A stretch of 64,000 bases of DNA from Cladopsammia gracilis (GCA_022457155.1 JAJGOT010000204.1:1007501-1071500), one strand, 5' to 3'; numbered from the stretch's first letter, positions 12,001 to 21,622 are shown. Notes: generated by a model from the sequence alone, not told the origin. A program made the numbers and translations.

Positions 12001-12913
12001 ATGCCTCGTTTGTCTTACATGAAGGCGATTGACTGCCATCTGTTTGTGTCCTTTGGGTTTGTGTTTGCCACCATGTTGGAGTATGTTATTCTCCTTAATG
12101 TCAAAGACAGAAAGAAAAGAACGCCAACTCGTCACGAGGACTGCGAGGTAAACAATTATTAGAATGTTAGTAATATAAACGATCTTAATTTCTTTTAACA
12201 AGCTTGGATACCCAGGGCGAGTCCCATATAAATGAGAAGTAACGAGTATGCCGATTGTACCGTCGTACCAGACCAAAAATGAAGTTTTGTTACCTTTTAT
12301 CGTGTTCACTTGAAACTTTCCCAGTTGTAGCTATGGCTAGGTCACATGCTGAGGCTAAGATACATAGCTGAGGGGCCAGGTAACCAAGCTCAGAGCCTAG
12401 GTCTCATGCTAAAGCTAGGTCACATAGCTGAGAGGCTCTGGATAACGCGTACGTGCTGAGGCTAGGTTACATAACTGGAATTCTGGATCACACAGTAAAT
12501 AGACTAGATCTGAGACAGACTTATCCACCTTCGATAAATCTGAAGCTATTGTATGCATTTTATATGAATTTAACACTGATTTTTCTTTCTCAAAGTAATA
12601 ATTTAACTCTTCCATTATTTTTTAACAGCTTTATCCGTTGACCAGCCATATACCAGAAGAGTCATCACAGGGCTACAATTATAACGACGACGTTGTTGTT
12701 CGTTATCGAATGGGAAATTGTCAAAATCATACCGATAATGGAACTATAACAGTTCTACCACATAAAAAGGAGTCCCATGACATCGCCCCACTTCACTCAA
12801 TAGACAGATTCGCTCGGGTTCTTTTTCCGGCTTCATATGGAGTGTTTGTTGCAGTTTACTGGGTGGTCTGTGCAGTACTCTCTCCTCAAAGAGAGGAATT
12901 AGATCTTTGTTAA
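2950..12913 (+). CDS. Anion-type Cys-loop ligand-gated ion channel subunit (GABA-A/glycine receptor-like), 3' eight exons
   Basis: Eight exons with matching GT-AG sites and compatible phases give 382 residues to a TAA stop: 2950-3017, 3739-3894, 8667-8728, 9132-9214, 9514-9657, 10384-10572, 11984-12147, 12629-12913. In order they show the N-terminal beta strands (loop D region), loop A (IWTPDTYFMNSKES), the Cys-loop (two Cys separated by 13 residues, MYPLDRQ inside), the pre-M1 FDRRTSY and VFLPSY, M1, M2 beginning VPARIALGITTVLT, M3, a short cytoplasmic loop and M4. Pro-Ala-Arg at the start of M2 is the anion-selectivity signature, so the subunit should form a plasma-membrane chloride channel gated by GABA, glycine or a related ligand. 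The ligand cannot be read from sequence. No second Cys pair typical of loop C in glycine receptors is seen. The signal-peptide exon is missing and is expected upstream. Confidence 0.93.
3433..3722. mobile_element. MITE family 1, copy a (ends CAATTGAAAACCGCTC)
   Basis: About 290 bp with termini related to AGCGGTTTTCAATTGAGTGTCG. The body shows the recurring words TGATTGGTT, GCACGCGTTTTCCCG and GCGCC. Four more copies occur at 33450, 39458, 42014 and 50713. This copy abuts the receptor exon at 3739. Confidence 0.65.
3739..3894 (+). CDS. Cys-loop receptor exon: loop D to loop A
   Basis: Fifty-two codons, phase 0-0, begin EYGLDLFVIQVWKD and contain KIWTPDTYFMNSKES (loop A tryptophan and the WxPD motif). 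The acceptor ACATTCAG lies only 16 bases from the end of a MITE; the donor is AAT/GTGAGT. Confidence 0.93.
4619..6269. mobile_element. 1.65-kb palindromic foldback element with TTAA flanks
   Basis: The outer ends GGTGGCTCGACTGGGTTTTT and AAAAACCCAGTCGAGCCACC are perfect inverses, and similarity continues through both arms to a centre near 5444. It is flanked by TTAA at 4615-4618 and 6270-6273, the target used by piggyBac-type transposases. There is no transposase ORF. It lies in the second visible intron of the channel gene. Confidence 0.85.
6690..7567. mobile_element. DNA transposon remnant with GTACCAGTCAATTCC termini and TCAAATGCCC subterminal repeats
   Basis: The terminal repeats GTACCAGTCAATTCC / GGAATTGACTGGTAC are followed inward by GACCGCC, homopolymer C/G and GGGCATTTGAC. 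The word GTCAAATGCCC recurs three times near each end (left about 6769-6842, right about 7439-7516), as expected for transposase-binding sites. No transposase ORF is seen. Confidence 0.75.
8320..8640. other. GC- and CpG-rich island in an AT-rich intron
   Basis: Base composition changes sharply: GCGCG and CGACGTCAT words, a direct repeat of CTAGTCCTGCGCGA (about 8413 and 8432) and the hairpin CCAGGCCTTCGGCCTGG near 8552. It precedes the receptor exon at 8667. It may be part of a GC-rich transposon or an intronic regulatory island; no coding evidence. Confidence 0.45.
8667..8728 (+). CDS. Cys-loop receptor exon: 62-nt exon before the Cys-loop
   Basis: It reads VMKNNHMVHIMKDGQVVQIS plus two bases of an Arg codon, completed by the next exon. 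It matches the family segment xNxxxxIxxDGxVxxSxR. The acceptor is GATTAG and the donor GTATAG. It is preceded by a 4.8 kb intron full of transposons. Confidence 0.85.
9132..9214 (+). CDS. Cys-loop receptor exon: Cys-loop
   Basis: It reads VTLKVACHMQLQMYPLDRQ followed by KCDLVIES, with exactly 13 residues between the two cysteines. The Pro-Leu-Asp is the invariant centre of the loop. Acceptor TTCTTCAG, donor GTGAGT, phase 2-1. Confidence 0.93.
9514..9657 (+). CDS. Cys-loop receptor exon: loops B/F to loop C
   Basis: It reads SFSLSQFKLVYHWGN and ends with LNYRHEKISS. Phase 1 at both ends agrees with the neighbours. Acceptor TTTGATTTAG, donor GTATGT. Confidence 0.85.
9953..10258. mobile_element. 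MITE with CCCAGGCTCATGATTAG inverted termini
   Basis: ACAGGCAGCCCAGGCTCATG and CATGAGCCTGGGCCGCCTGT are imperfect inverses, with a second inner pair GCGCTTAGCGG / CCACCGCTAAGC. It lies in the intron before the M1-M2 exon. Confidence 0.6.
10384..10572 (+). CDS. Cys-loop receptor exon: pre-M1, M1 and most of M2
   Basis: It contains ATFVFDRRTSYTVLQVFLPS, the M1 helix (YMIVILSFMALWL), a short linker and M2 starting VPARIALGITTVLTIVYFL. Ala 2', Thr 6' and Leu 9' are conserved. Positions 12'-14' are Val-Tyr-Phe, where relatives usually have Thr-Thr-Ile/Leu. The intron splits the Gly codon at 16'. Confidence 0.93.
10605..10769 (+). repeat. 33-bp direct repeats about 100 bp apart
   Basis: GTTACGTCATAAGGTCATGT followed by GATATTGTTGATT occurs at 10605-10637 and again at 10737-10769. 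The intervening segment contains CACCATGGTATGGTG. It may be a target duplication or a local tandem duplication. Confidence 0.6.
10770..10950. mobile_element. MITE family 2, copy a (AGTATATACTGAAACAGTG termini)
   Basis: AGTATATACTGAAACAGTG at the left and CACTGTTTCAGTATATACT at the right enclose a body nearly identical to that at 29931-30113 (CTCTGATTGGCTACTGAAAC, TTTGCGCGCGAAAATTG). Confidence 0.75.
10951..11303. mobile_element. Hairpin element ACTATTCACCTCAGTG, split by about 250 bp of other DNA
   Basis: AACTATTCACCTCAGTG at 10955 and CACTGAGGTGAATAGTT at 11286 are inverses with further pairing (GTGGATAT / ATATCCAC). At 30121-30219 the same element is a short intact hairpin, so here the loop has gained an insertion (about 10990-11230). 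Confidence 0.6.
11984..12147 (+). CDS. Cys-loop receptor exon: M2-M3 loop and M3
   Basis: It starts with TVNSSMPRLSYMKAIDCHLF, then the M3 helix ending MLEYVILLN and the basic KDRKKRTPTRHED that opens the cytoplasmic loop. Acceptor AAATAG, donor GTAAAC. Confidence 0.92.
12629..12913 (+). CDS. Cys-loop receptor terminal exon: cytoplasmic loop and M4
   Basis: Ninety-four codons plus TAA. About 60 residues of polar cytoplasmic loop precede HSIDRFARVLFPASYGVFVA and YWVVCAVL (M4). The I-D-x-x-x-R-x-L-F-P signature before M4 is family-typical. The acceptor is TTTTTTAACAG. Confidence 0.93.
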   Translation, partial: LYPLTSHIPEESSQGYNYNDDVVVRYRMGNCQNHTDNGTITVLPHKKESHDIAPLHSIDRFARVLFPASYGVFVAVYWVVCAVLSPQREELDLC

Positions 12914-13340
12914 AGTCAGTAATGGAGACACAGGCAAGAGACATCAAAAGTTGCTGGAGACAACGATATTTTTCTTTTACACAAGGCAATATCATGATAC
13001 CGATCGTAAGCTAGCGTTTTAAAAGTCTTATTAGCGCCTTATGCTTCTTTTAATTTTCATGTTTTGTAGCAAAAGAAATCGAGGACAGCTTCCAATTAAG
13101 AAAGTTTAATTTAATGCCATACCATGAAGTTAAATTGGTTTTCCACGGTGAAAGCTCTTTCGGATAACCAAGTTGTATGGTCGATCTTTACAAGAGTACC
13201 CTGATGGATTTTATCTATGTGGGATTTAGAATTGGCAAGTAATGACAAACGCTGTAAAAAAAGCTCCTAGTCCAAAAAATTAATGGAATTAGGTTTCGTG
13301 GGTTGAATGTTTTTCGAACCTTCAACAACTGATGTTTGAA

Positions 13341-13346
13341 AATAAA
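13341..13346 (+). terminator. Candidate polyadenylation signal of the channel gene
   Basis: AATAAA lies about 430 bases after the stop codon and is the first canonical signal I see on the + strand in that interval. Not proven. Confidence 0.35.
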
Positions 13347-13408
13347 AGGCTTTACGGTATGCGAACTGTTAAGAAACGGTGGCTTGACGCTGTATCGCCG
13401 TCCGTTCC

Positions 13409-13846
13409 CGGGGGGGGGGGGGGGGGCGGGGTACTCAACAAAGTTTTGTACGGGGATGCTCCGCCCCGAGGTTCAAACCCTTACCCTTTCATATACCGTT
13501 TTTGACAGAAAAGGTACCCCTTTCATATACCTTTCATTGAAAATGGTACCCCTTTCATATACCTTTCAATGAAAATGGTACCCCTTTCATATTGCCTTTA
13601 CGTGCGTCTGTTTGATATATTTTGAAAGGCCCTTTTTATAAGACTTAAATGGCAGTTTTCCCTACCTTTTTTACGCCTCCACGGCATGTTTTCGGTACCC
13701 TTTCCTATTCTTCGTGAAATTCCTACCCTTTCATATACTTCAACTCGTGAAATCACGACCCTTTCATATACCTCCAGCCTCAAAAAGGTACCCCTTTCGG
13801 GCGGAGCATCCCCGTATAGCCCATTATAGGGAGTACCCCCCCCCCG
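13409..13846. mobile_element. MITE with GGGGTACTC ends and GGTACCCCTTTCATATA repeats
   Basis: The left end is a G-tract then GTACTC with CGGGGATGCTCCGCCC; the right end has GGGCGGAGCATCCCCG and GAGTACCCCC, their inverse. The subterminal word ACCCCTTTCATATACC recurs at least four times, probably as transposase-binding repeats. Confidence 0.7.
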
Positions 13847-14572
13847 TTACAGGTTCCACTTTCTCGATTAAATAAAATTATCACCGGCCAGTGATCTTGA
13901 TTACTTCAACATTTACTACAGTGCTCCAAATAAACCAAAACATGTTTTAGTACTGTGTACACGTACTGTGTTAGTTATATAATGATACATGATTTGAAGT
14001 TTATATATTGACAACCACATTTAGTTAAGTGTATTACACAGATGTATAATATTATTTAGATAAATAACATGTTTTTTGTGCTGGACTACATCCAGATATA
14101 AACAGTCAGTCCTCGGTAATCGGTTTAATTAAAAATGGCAAACATTTCCAGCGAATTGTGAATCTATATAAATGAGAAATTAGGTCAGTGTTAGTTAGGC
14201 TCCAGTAATGTTATTATACTCTTAGTTAGATAACAAATAAACCTTGGAGAGAAAAAAAATTACTGGGAGAGATCTCACCGTCTTACATGACGGTGTGATG
14301 GTCTCTTTTTACTTCCCCCTTAATTCCTTCCCCAACCTTGAAAGATGTTGCTGTTGTTGCCTTATATAAAGACAAAATATTAATTATTTTCGTCTTTAGA
14401 ATTGTCCTCTGAGTTTCATAGTTGCTGTCAAACGGGTATAATTGTTTTTTGCCTTGGGCTTTATAAGTCGATAGATTTACACCTTTCAAAATTGGACTTT
14501 GAAAACTTACTTTTTGTACATGGTTTTAGTCATTAAACACCAAGTTTCATCTTGGATCTTAATTAAGCTATT

Positions 14573-14962
14573 TTAACTTTCTTCTTCCGGCCTTTTCTTG
14601 TTTCCTTTCTTGTTGTTGTTGTTTTGTTGTTTGTTGCGTGCTTGCTCTAACCCTTTTCCGGATTGTTCTTCTCCACTCCCGGTTTGTTTTTCTTTATTTC
14701 CGGATTGCTCTCCTAGACCACTTCCTGTTTGTTCTTCTGGTCCACTTCCAGATTGATCTTCCCCGCTTCCAGACTGGTCTTCCCTGCTTCCAGATTGTTC
14801 TTCCCCGCCTCCTGAAGCAGTGCCGTTGATGCAGGGTCGTGGCAGGGGCACGGTTGGAGGCGGCACCTGTCTCCTTACCCTGAGTTTTTTGTCAATTGGC
14901 ACAGAATTCACGACAGAAACGACTCCAAATGCGAGGAGTAAAAGACTTACAAAGACGTGCAT
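14573..14962 (-). CDS. Gene A: secreted prepropeptide with PLPRP core and Gln-Ser-Gly repeats
   Basis: 129 residues. The ATG (14962-14960) directly follows TTTTCAACAG, a splice acceptor, so a non-coding 5' exon is likely. The signal peptide is MHVFVSLLLLAFGVVSVVNS. A furin-type site LRVRR is followed by QVPPPTVPLPRPCINGT, the family's proline-rich core. The rest is about seven imperfect repeats of E-D/E-Q-S/T-G-S-G ending in a Lys/Asn-rich tail and EEES. The core and signal peptide match genes B and C, but the middle SGFK...FFRC exon of those genes is absent. Function unknown; it could release a proline-rich peptide or be an extracellular matrix protein. Confidence 0.7.
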   Translation of the reverse strand: MHVFVSLLLLAFGVVSVVNSVPIDKKLRVRRQVPPPTVPLPRPCINGTASGGGEEQSGSREDQSGSGEDQSGSGPEEQTGSGLGEQSGNKEKQTGSGEEQSGKGLEQARNKQQNNNNKKGNKKRPEEES

Positions 14963-15002
14963 CTGTTGAAAAGATGAGGCCAAAGAATGAAGTTTAAGTC
15001 TT

Positions 15003-15052
15003 GTTTGGCATGGTTAGTATACGTGGATGGGTGACCGCCCAGAAACCATATG
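15003..15052 (+). pseudogene. 5S rRNA-derived fragment
   Basis: GGCATGGTTAGTATACGTGG followed by ATGGGTGACCGCCCAGAAACC closely follows the 3' half of animal 5S rRNA (GGTTAGTAC-TGGATGGGTGACCGCC). The 5' half is missing, so this is a pseudogene or a relic of a 5S-derived SINE. It lies just upstream of gene A on the opposite strand. Confidence 0.6.
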
Positions 15053-15059
15053 GATATTT

Positions 15060-16385
15060 TTTTCGCCGTTTTTAAAAATGAGTTAGAAAATATTAATTAT
15101 AGTTCTAAAATCATCGAGATCTTAAATAGAGAATTGTGTACGTCTCCATGTGCTTTTATTAAGCCATAGTTAGGCATTTGATGGTTCTCGAGCTTCTCCC
15201 ATAAAGAATTGCCCTGCCGTCTTGCTAAATCGGACCTGGATTGTTCCGGTAGAGTCGTACCTCTCATAAACCTCTATTTTCATTGGCCGTTCTAAAACAG
15301 TACCTGCTATTGTTTATAGGGATATAGGTACACTGTTTAGGTCATTCATCTATTGTTTTGGTGAGCCAATAAAACAACTCGTTCAACGGAGGTACGACAT
15401 GACCGATTGTTCAATACTCCTGTTTGCATTGTTAATGAAATATTGAAAAAACAATAGAAACTGATATTGATAAGATCTGTAGCAATATATATGGAGCGTT
15501 TTTGGTGTATATTTATGCACGGTGAAGACGATGCCTCAGATTGAAGTCATCGGGATAGTTTTTCGTGTCGAACTCATCGAGGAGATGAAATCGGCTGAAA
15601 CAAATGATCATCATCAATTATCTGATTTTAGCGTTGCTTTGTTGTAATGTTTCACTGACCTATTACGGATGTTTTTGTGTCTCTTTGGTGAGTGCAAACC
15701 ACATGTGGTCATTATTTATATGGTCATTGCTCATCATATACAACAGTGCTGCTCACAATTACTAAAAAAAGATAGACCCCCCTACGCGACTCAGACCGAG
15801 CTTGCCCAAAGACGTCGTTGTATGAGTGGGATATGTTTTGGACATGAAAAACTGGCGAAATCAGCGATAAAAAGTCTGTGATTTCATCGTTTTGTGAACT
15901 TTAATTAGAATAAATAGGCAATAAAAAGGCAATGCTATACAAGGGAAGGAAAAACTGAGCAAGTGAATGTAGACGAGGCCGATCGATCGTTGGATTTCAA
16001 ATCTCCAGTTCTGATGCGATAACCAAACATTCTCGACTTTTGCTCAAAAATATGCCAGAAAGAAAAGTAAATCATCAAATTAATCTTTTAAAACTAAGAT
16101 GTGGCCATCGCTAGCCTTGAAAAGGTTCCAAATGGTCGAGAATATGTATTTAGCAGTCTATACGGCCATTTGATAAATAAAGAGCTGCTTATTCTCGAGC
16201 ATTCGTGATATAAACTTATAAATTATCGCGCCCTCGGTATTTGACCGCGTAAAAAGTATAAAAATAAGCATATCCGTTCTCTGGAGCAATGGGCAAATTA
16301 ATGTTTCTTTTCACCATAGAAACCACATCAAAGTGCACGCCAACACCACATTCCCATACAACAGATAACCATCGAAAAATACACT
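15060..16385. other. Non-coding stretch, nothing recognised
   Basis: AT-rich DNA without exon-like frames or clear repeats. It would contain the promoter and 5' exon of gene A (- strand), which I cannot place. Confidence 0.35.
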
Positions 16386-16389
16386 GCTT

Positions 16390-17490
16390 GAGAGTCTCAT
16401 TTGAGCAGCAGTCTCAAAACTTAAAACTGTGTTACATAACGCTATAAGACTGACTCCTAAAGTGAAAATGTTTATAATGCATTTCCACTCCTCTCCTTGT
16501 GTAATGAGAGATGACTAATGGACCATTATATTCGTTTTCAATTGTTGATGACTGCAGTCGAGATGTTATTAGAGGGTTAAATGGTTTTTAGTAGCCATTT
16601 AAAAGCAATGAATAAAGAGATTTCATAATTGTTGTCTATATTTAGCAGAGTGGATGTTAAACCCATTGTATTATCGAGAATGGACTAATATGAGTCACAA
16701 CGGGGATCAGAAATTTATGACGTCGTTTGTACGCAGCGCTATTCCTTGAACCTTTTTGTTTATTTTTAATTTCTTATCATGCAGTATCATAAGGAGTTTG
16801 TTAGCTATAATACTTAAGTTTCTACACTATCACGCAATGCGTTCAGTCCAATATACTTGGAAGCACATTTCTATGGCCATCATGGTTTATTGCGATATTA
16901 GTCTATTCTCGATTATGGGTTGAACATCCACTCTACTAAATATAGACAATAATTATGAAACCTCTTTATTCATTGCTTTTAAACGGCCACTATATACAAT
17001 TTATCCCGTTGTTGTTTGTCTAAAGACCCAAAGGTACTTTAATAACATCTCGACTGCAGTCATCAACAAAAACGAATATAATGGGCCATTACACATCTCT
17101 AATAATTTAAATTTAAGAACTGCAGCAGGAGGAGAGGACATTACACATCTCTATTACACATCTCCATTACCCATTTCTAAAAATTTAAATTTAAGAACTA
17201 CAGCAGGAGGAGAGGAGTGGAAATGCATCATATACATTTTCACATCTTGAAGTAGTCATCAACACAAAGAATATAATTGGCCATTACAGATGTACATAAC
17301 ACTTTCTTTGCAATAATTAATACTTAAGAGTTACAGCAAGAGGTAGGAGAGGAGTGGAAATGCATTATAAACCTTTCACTTCAAGAGTCATGTATAAGAA
17401 GCATGCAATTCTAACGTTTGAGACTGACGATGAAACCTTTAAAAAAATCAGTGTCCGCTGATTCAAGTGAAACTCTCAAGTAGTATATTT
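16390..17490. repeat. 1.1-kb foldback repeat with duplicated right arm
   Basis: The left segment 16480-16690 (TTGATGACTGCAGTCGAGAT, AGCAATGAATAAAGAGATTT, ATTTAGCAGAGTGGATGT) is the reverse complement of 16895-17110. The outermost unit, containing GAGGAGTGGAAATGCAT and the ATATA...GGCCATTAC words, appears once on the left but about three times on the right (near 17100, 17210 and 17340). Foldback transposon or unstable inverted duplication. Confidence 0.65.
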
Positions 17491-17499
17491 CGATGAGTG

Positions 17500-19430
17500 C
17501 TTTCGTGACATTTCAATACTTGTAAAACGAAATTAAGTTGCGGTATATTTTCTAGTTTGGAGCTTGCAGAGAAAAGAAGAAAATAGTTTTGAAGGTATTA
17601 TTAATACGGTATAAACATGAAACCTACAAATATTTTGTTTTAAACAAGTTGCCAAAATTGCATGCATGCTGTTGTCTCTACCAGAGGCAAAAAAAGGAAA
17701 ATAAAAACACTTCGTATTGGCTAGGATATAAAGTTATCCAGCTTCATAGGATTAAATAAGTCCTTACGTACAGAATATTTAACAGATCGAAGGAAATCTC
17801 AAAATCAGTGATAAATTCCCGACGGCCGTAAAGAAATTCCTGTGAATTTTCCTTAAAACAGGAACTCTAAAACTGGAATTTGGACATGTGATACATGTAA
17901 CTATCACAATTACTAAAACTCAACTGCATTACAATGTAGGGGATGATCTGTGCTAACAAGACCTGTCTTATACTTTGTTTGGTGGTCCGTCTAAGCAAAG
18001 TCATTAAAATAAAATTTTTGTCACTAAGTCTTAATTCCAGTTTACCCTTACTCGTGTCGTTTTACAATACTTATACCGTTTCAACAGCAGTTTTAAAAGT
18101 TTCGTTCCGGCGATATTTAGCATGGTCCGACCAGTTTACAGCTGGTAAAATGCACTTAATTAAAGGTTTCGCAAGTTGATAGGAATAACGAGGAAAATGA
18201 CAGACCGGCCGTGGAAAAGCCATTTTTCTCGGTTTCTGTCGCTCTTTCTAGTACGTTTCTTTTAGGAAGAAAGAGAAGACCTACCTTAAGTATTTTAGAA
18301 TGTGCCAAGATCGATGGCGGATCAACTTCTCCCGGGTAGGTGATAAGATGGTGTGAGTGGCTGCTTCATTCATAAAAGCAGTTATACAAAAATATCACCC
18401 AATATCAACTGCCCTTATTCACACGACCCAGTATCACAAATACACATTATAAGATCAAGCTCATCTTTATATCGCGTGATTCGTTGAAAAACCACACATT
18501 ACGTAATGTATTCGTGTGGCGCCATGGCGATATTCATACTGTGGCAACAATTTTTTTGAGTGTTCTCGTGAAAACTGAATTTTGTCCAGTATATATTTAT
18601 AACATTTCCTGCACGTGTTATAATAAGTCACATTTCAACTTAATAATCAAAGGAGAATAATGATATGAAATAGAAAAAAAAAGACACTACAGAAGTAAGC
18701 TCTCTCTAATGCGAACACCTTCGAGACCAACTAAACTAGCTGTCCGCCTTAGAGACTTGGTCGCCTTATAGAGTGTTTAGTCGCAGTAGTTCTGCCGGAA
18801 CAAGGCAGCTCTTGATGTCTGCATTTAGAGGTGTCCACTTTGAGAGAGTTGACCGTAACAATTCAGTATCTAAAACCAACCAAGCTCAACCGTTAAACTA
18901 AGTGCAATTGAGCTGTGACCGTTAATATCAAGGGAAATATATCAGCCAAACAGCCCACATATCAAGGTCATCAAGACACTAAACCAATGTTTTTTGGTAT
19001 TCTACAAGCAGTTTTATAACTTGTGTGAACGATTATGATACTGGATGCTCAGAACCTTGGACCGTGAATTGTGAGACGTTTCTCAAATTGCGCTGCCTCA
19101 AACCATTTCGCTTTGGGCCATTGCCGACATTGTCTTTGGGAGTTGGTGGTTAATGCTTGTACTAGAAAAGATTGAAACTGCGGAGCCGCGAAAGAGAGAC
19201 GACGTGCGAGTGGACGCCTATAAAACGTGTGGCGTTACTGGTCAGTACGTTGCCTTACGTCGGTCGATAGCCGCGAGTTATGGGCAAATGATATTTGCGC
19301 CTAGCCGCCCTAAATTTAAAACGTAAAACGTTGTTCTCAAAGGAAAAAATCAATTTTTGCTTGATAGCCGGCATCGATAGTGTTCTGCCCCCTGGTGGGA
19401 TAATATTGAGACACGAAGGACAAGACAATT
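17500..19430. other. Non-coding stretch with weak repeat similarity
   Basis: No exon-like frame. Around 18710-18870 the words CCGCCTTA-AGA, GCCGGAACAAG and GGTGTCCACTTTGAG recur at 28140-28390, so an old repeat family is present. Confidence 0.35.
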
Positions 19431-19439
19431 AGCCATAAT

Positions 19440-19568
19440 AATGTATAAATTGAAAAATCGAAATGTACCTGATCATTTGGCTCAAATTTTTAATAGTACA
19501 AACTCTATGTATTCTTACAATCTAAGAAACTCAACACATAATTTATTTGTACCGGTCAAGACCGTATA

Positions 19569-19633
<65 letters not shown>

Positions 19634-19839
19634 CCACTATATAAAGAGGGGCTGTTCTCTGGAATAGTCTATCAAGTACTATTAAAGGACAGACAAGCCT
19701 GAAATCGTTTATATCATATTTGTAATTAAGTATAATTTTAATGACCATATTTAGTTAATATTGTATTTTTTAATGCATGATTTTTGCACGGCTCTCTGGA
19801 AGAGCATTTTTATGAATGGGATTCCGTGACTAAATAAAG

Positions 19840-19870
<31 letters not shown>
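19440..19870 (+). mobile_element. LINE 3' end (reverse transcriptase C-terminus) with internal AAT expansion
   Basis: The frames read MYSYNLRNSTHNLFVPVKT, then, after an (AAT)n tract, RGAVLWNSLSSTIKGQTSLK and SFISYL-stop. LWNSLP-like motifs near the C-terminus are typical of CR1/L2/Jockey-class LINEs. It ends in AATAAAGATGATTGATTGATTG, a simple-repeat tail. The microsatellite has expanded inside the former ORF. Confidence 0.7.
19569..19629 (+). repeat. (AAT)n microsatellite
   Basis: About 20 uninterrupted AAT units lie inside the LINE fragment. Confidence 0.95.
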
Positions 19871-19873
<3 letters not shown>

Positions 19874-19924
19874 TTTATTCTATTATTTTTTCCACAAGGG
19901 AGACTCAGGTCTGAAAGGGGGCGT

Positions 19925-19977
19925 CCGGACCCCCCCCCCCCCCCCCCCCCGACCCTCCCCCTGGATCCGCCACTGCC
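19925..19977. mobile_element. MITE end (CTGGATCCGCCACTG) with C-tract
   Basis: A C homopolymer is followed by CCCTGGATCCGCCACTG, matching the right terminus of the elements at 34543-34857 and 38083-38270. The left end is missing. Confidence 0.5.
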
Positions 19978-20029
19978 ATAACCTTTAAATTGAAAAAGGA
20001 AGACATACAAAGCCTTTAACACCAAGAGA

Positions 20030-20170
20030 ACTAAGGAGCTGCGAATGCTGCCATTCAAAAAATGTAGAAGATGAGTGTCATTTCTTTTTCGACTGCGTCT
20101 CATATGTTGATTTACGGAACAACTTATTTTACGACATTAGAAAATATTGTGCAAGTTTTAAGAATTAAGC
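20030..20170 (+). mobile_element. LINE C-terminal zinc-knuckle fragment
   Basis: A short frame reads LRSCECCHSKNVEDECHFFF followed by DCVSYVDLRNNLF. The C-x2-C...EDE-x-HF-x3-C-x2-Y-x2-LR pattern is the C-terminal knuckle of many LINE reverse transcriptases. Truncated on both sides. Confidence 0.65.
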
Positions 20171-20265
20171 AGACGAAGACCTAATTCAGGAGCCCTGCCT
20201 AATTTTATTTTTCTTCAATAGCATAGATCCCTTGATTTGTAAAAAAAAATGCATGAGAGTTATGG

Positions 20266-20632
20266 GGGGCAGCGTGGTCGAGTGGTTAGGGTCGAGTGGT
20301 TAGGGCGTCGAGTGGTTAGGGCGTCGAGTGGGCGTTAGGGCGTCGAGTGGTTAGGGTCGAGTGGTTAGGGCGTCGGACTTATAATCCGGAGGTCCCGGGT
20401 TCAAGTCCCGCTCTGACCACTTACTGGAGTTGTTTCACGGCAGACCTGAGTTCAACTCCTCGGCCTCGCTTGTAAAATAGCCAACTGGTTTGCCTCCTGC
20501 CAGTTGGGATTTTTCACGTGTTATGTTCTATTTGCGATATTTGTTTCTTTATTTAGTGTCCCCAATTAGTGCTTGCGCGCTAAATACCTTGACACTTAAA
20601 TAAAGTGATTATTATTATTATTATTATTATTA
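20266..20632 (+). mobile_element. tRNA-headed SINE with amplified A-box region
   Basis: The head GGGCAGCGTGGTCGAGTGG ... GGACTTATAATCCGGAGGTC, CCGGGTTCAAGTCCCGC is tRNA-like, with A box TGGTCGAGTGG and B box GGTTCAAGTCC. The word GTCGAGTGGTTAGGG(C) is repeated about six times in tandem where a tRNA has one. The body follows, ending TAAATAAAGTGATTATTATT, an (ATT)n tail. Confidence 0.8.
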
Positions 20633-21342
20633 TGAAGCGTCCTTGAGGCGTGATGATTTGTTAATCCGCAACTAGTAATTATTACATTCATCATTGTTAT
20701 TGCAATACCTTTAATGTTATATGGGAATGCCAATAAAATATGTTATGTTAGTTATATCGAATTGCTCCTTTGTGATCCTTTGTTTCGAACTGAACATAAA
20801 TCACCTCAACCACCCTGGAGAGAGAGGAATTTGACCTCGGACCCAAGTCTCTCCGACGGCCGTGTCGACTTTCAGAATCACCAGTTCGCGCCGAAAAAAG
20901 CGATCTTGGAATCGGTGGCAGAAAATGCTCATTTTCAGCGTAATGTGCGATGATTTTCGGAAACCAGACATGTTTTATGGTGGAAGGGACATAGTGCTTT
21001 AACTTTGGCTGGAAAAATCGCCGATCGGATGGATTTTTGGGACGCAAACCGCCTACCGAGTGGCAGTCGGTCTGAAACCGAGTGTTCTGTCTTGACTATG
21101 AAGGGTATAACAGTGGTGACAAAACAACCCAAAACGGCTTGAAATACCCCAAAGGACAAAATAATACACCAGAGGTAAGTTCAATAGAATCACTTTATTG
21201 AATTAATGCCTAAATTTCGCTTTATTAAGCGTTCGAAATCTACGTTATTTTTTTCCCGATACAAAGTCTTAAATTTTTAAAACGGCCGCCGTGTAACCCA
21301 ATACCGCTTTCATCGAAGGGTCAAGTCCCGTCTCACACACCG

Positions 21343-21622
21343 CTAATAGCGTTCCGCCCAGATTCTAAAAATAGAATTGGCGCGCAGCATCATGGGATTG
21401 AAGTGCGTACAAGCATTCAAGAACTATGCAGGGAGCTACGAAAAAAGCAGTTGCTACGAAGCACTGTTCTTGGGTACAACTCGACAATTATCCCCAACAT
21501 GTACAGGAATCGCAAAAACTGGTGTTTCCGAGGCAGCCATTTTGAAATATTTGTCCGCATTTCGATCCCACAATGCAATGCTGCCAAATATGACGTCACC
21601 TGGGCGGAACGCTATTATTAAT
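21343..21622. mobile_element. MITE with AATAGCGTTCCGCCCAG termini
   Basis: TAATAGCGTTCCGCCCAG at 21345 and CTGGGCGGAACGCTATTATTA at 21600 are inverses. The short open frames inside are incidental. Confidence 0.65.

Noticed and set aside
14638..14829. Plus-strand Leu-rich frame
   Set aside because: Shadow of the QSG repeats of gene A.
17943..18179. Plus-strand membrane-like ORF
   Set aside because: Hydrophobic only by AT-rich composition; no splice sites or homology recognised.
19515..19748. Poly-Leu protein on the minus strand
   Set aside because: Translation of the (AAT)n tract inside a LINE fragment.
20266..20420. A tRNA gene (Leu/Ser-like head)
   Set aside because: The A-box region is amplified and a SINE body with an ATT tail follows.
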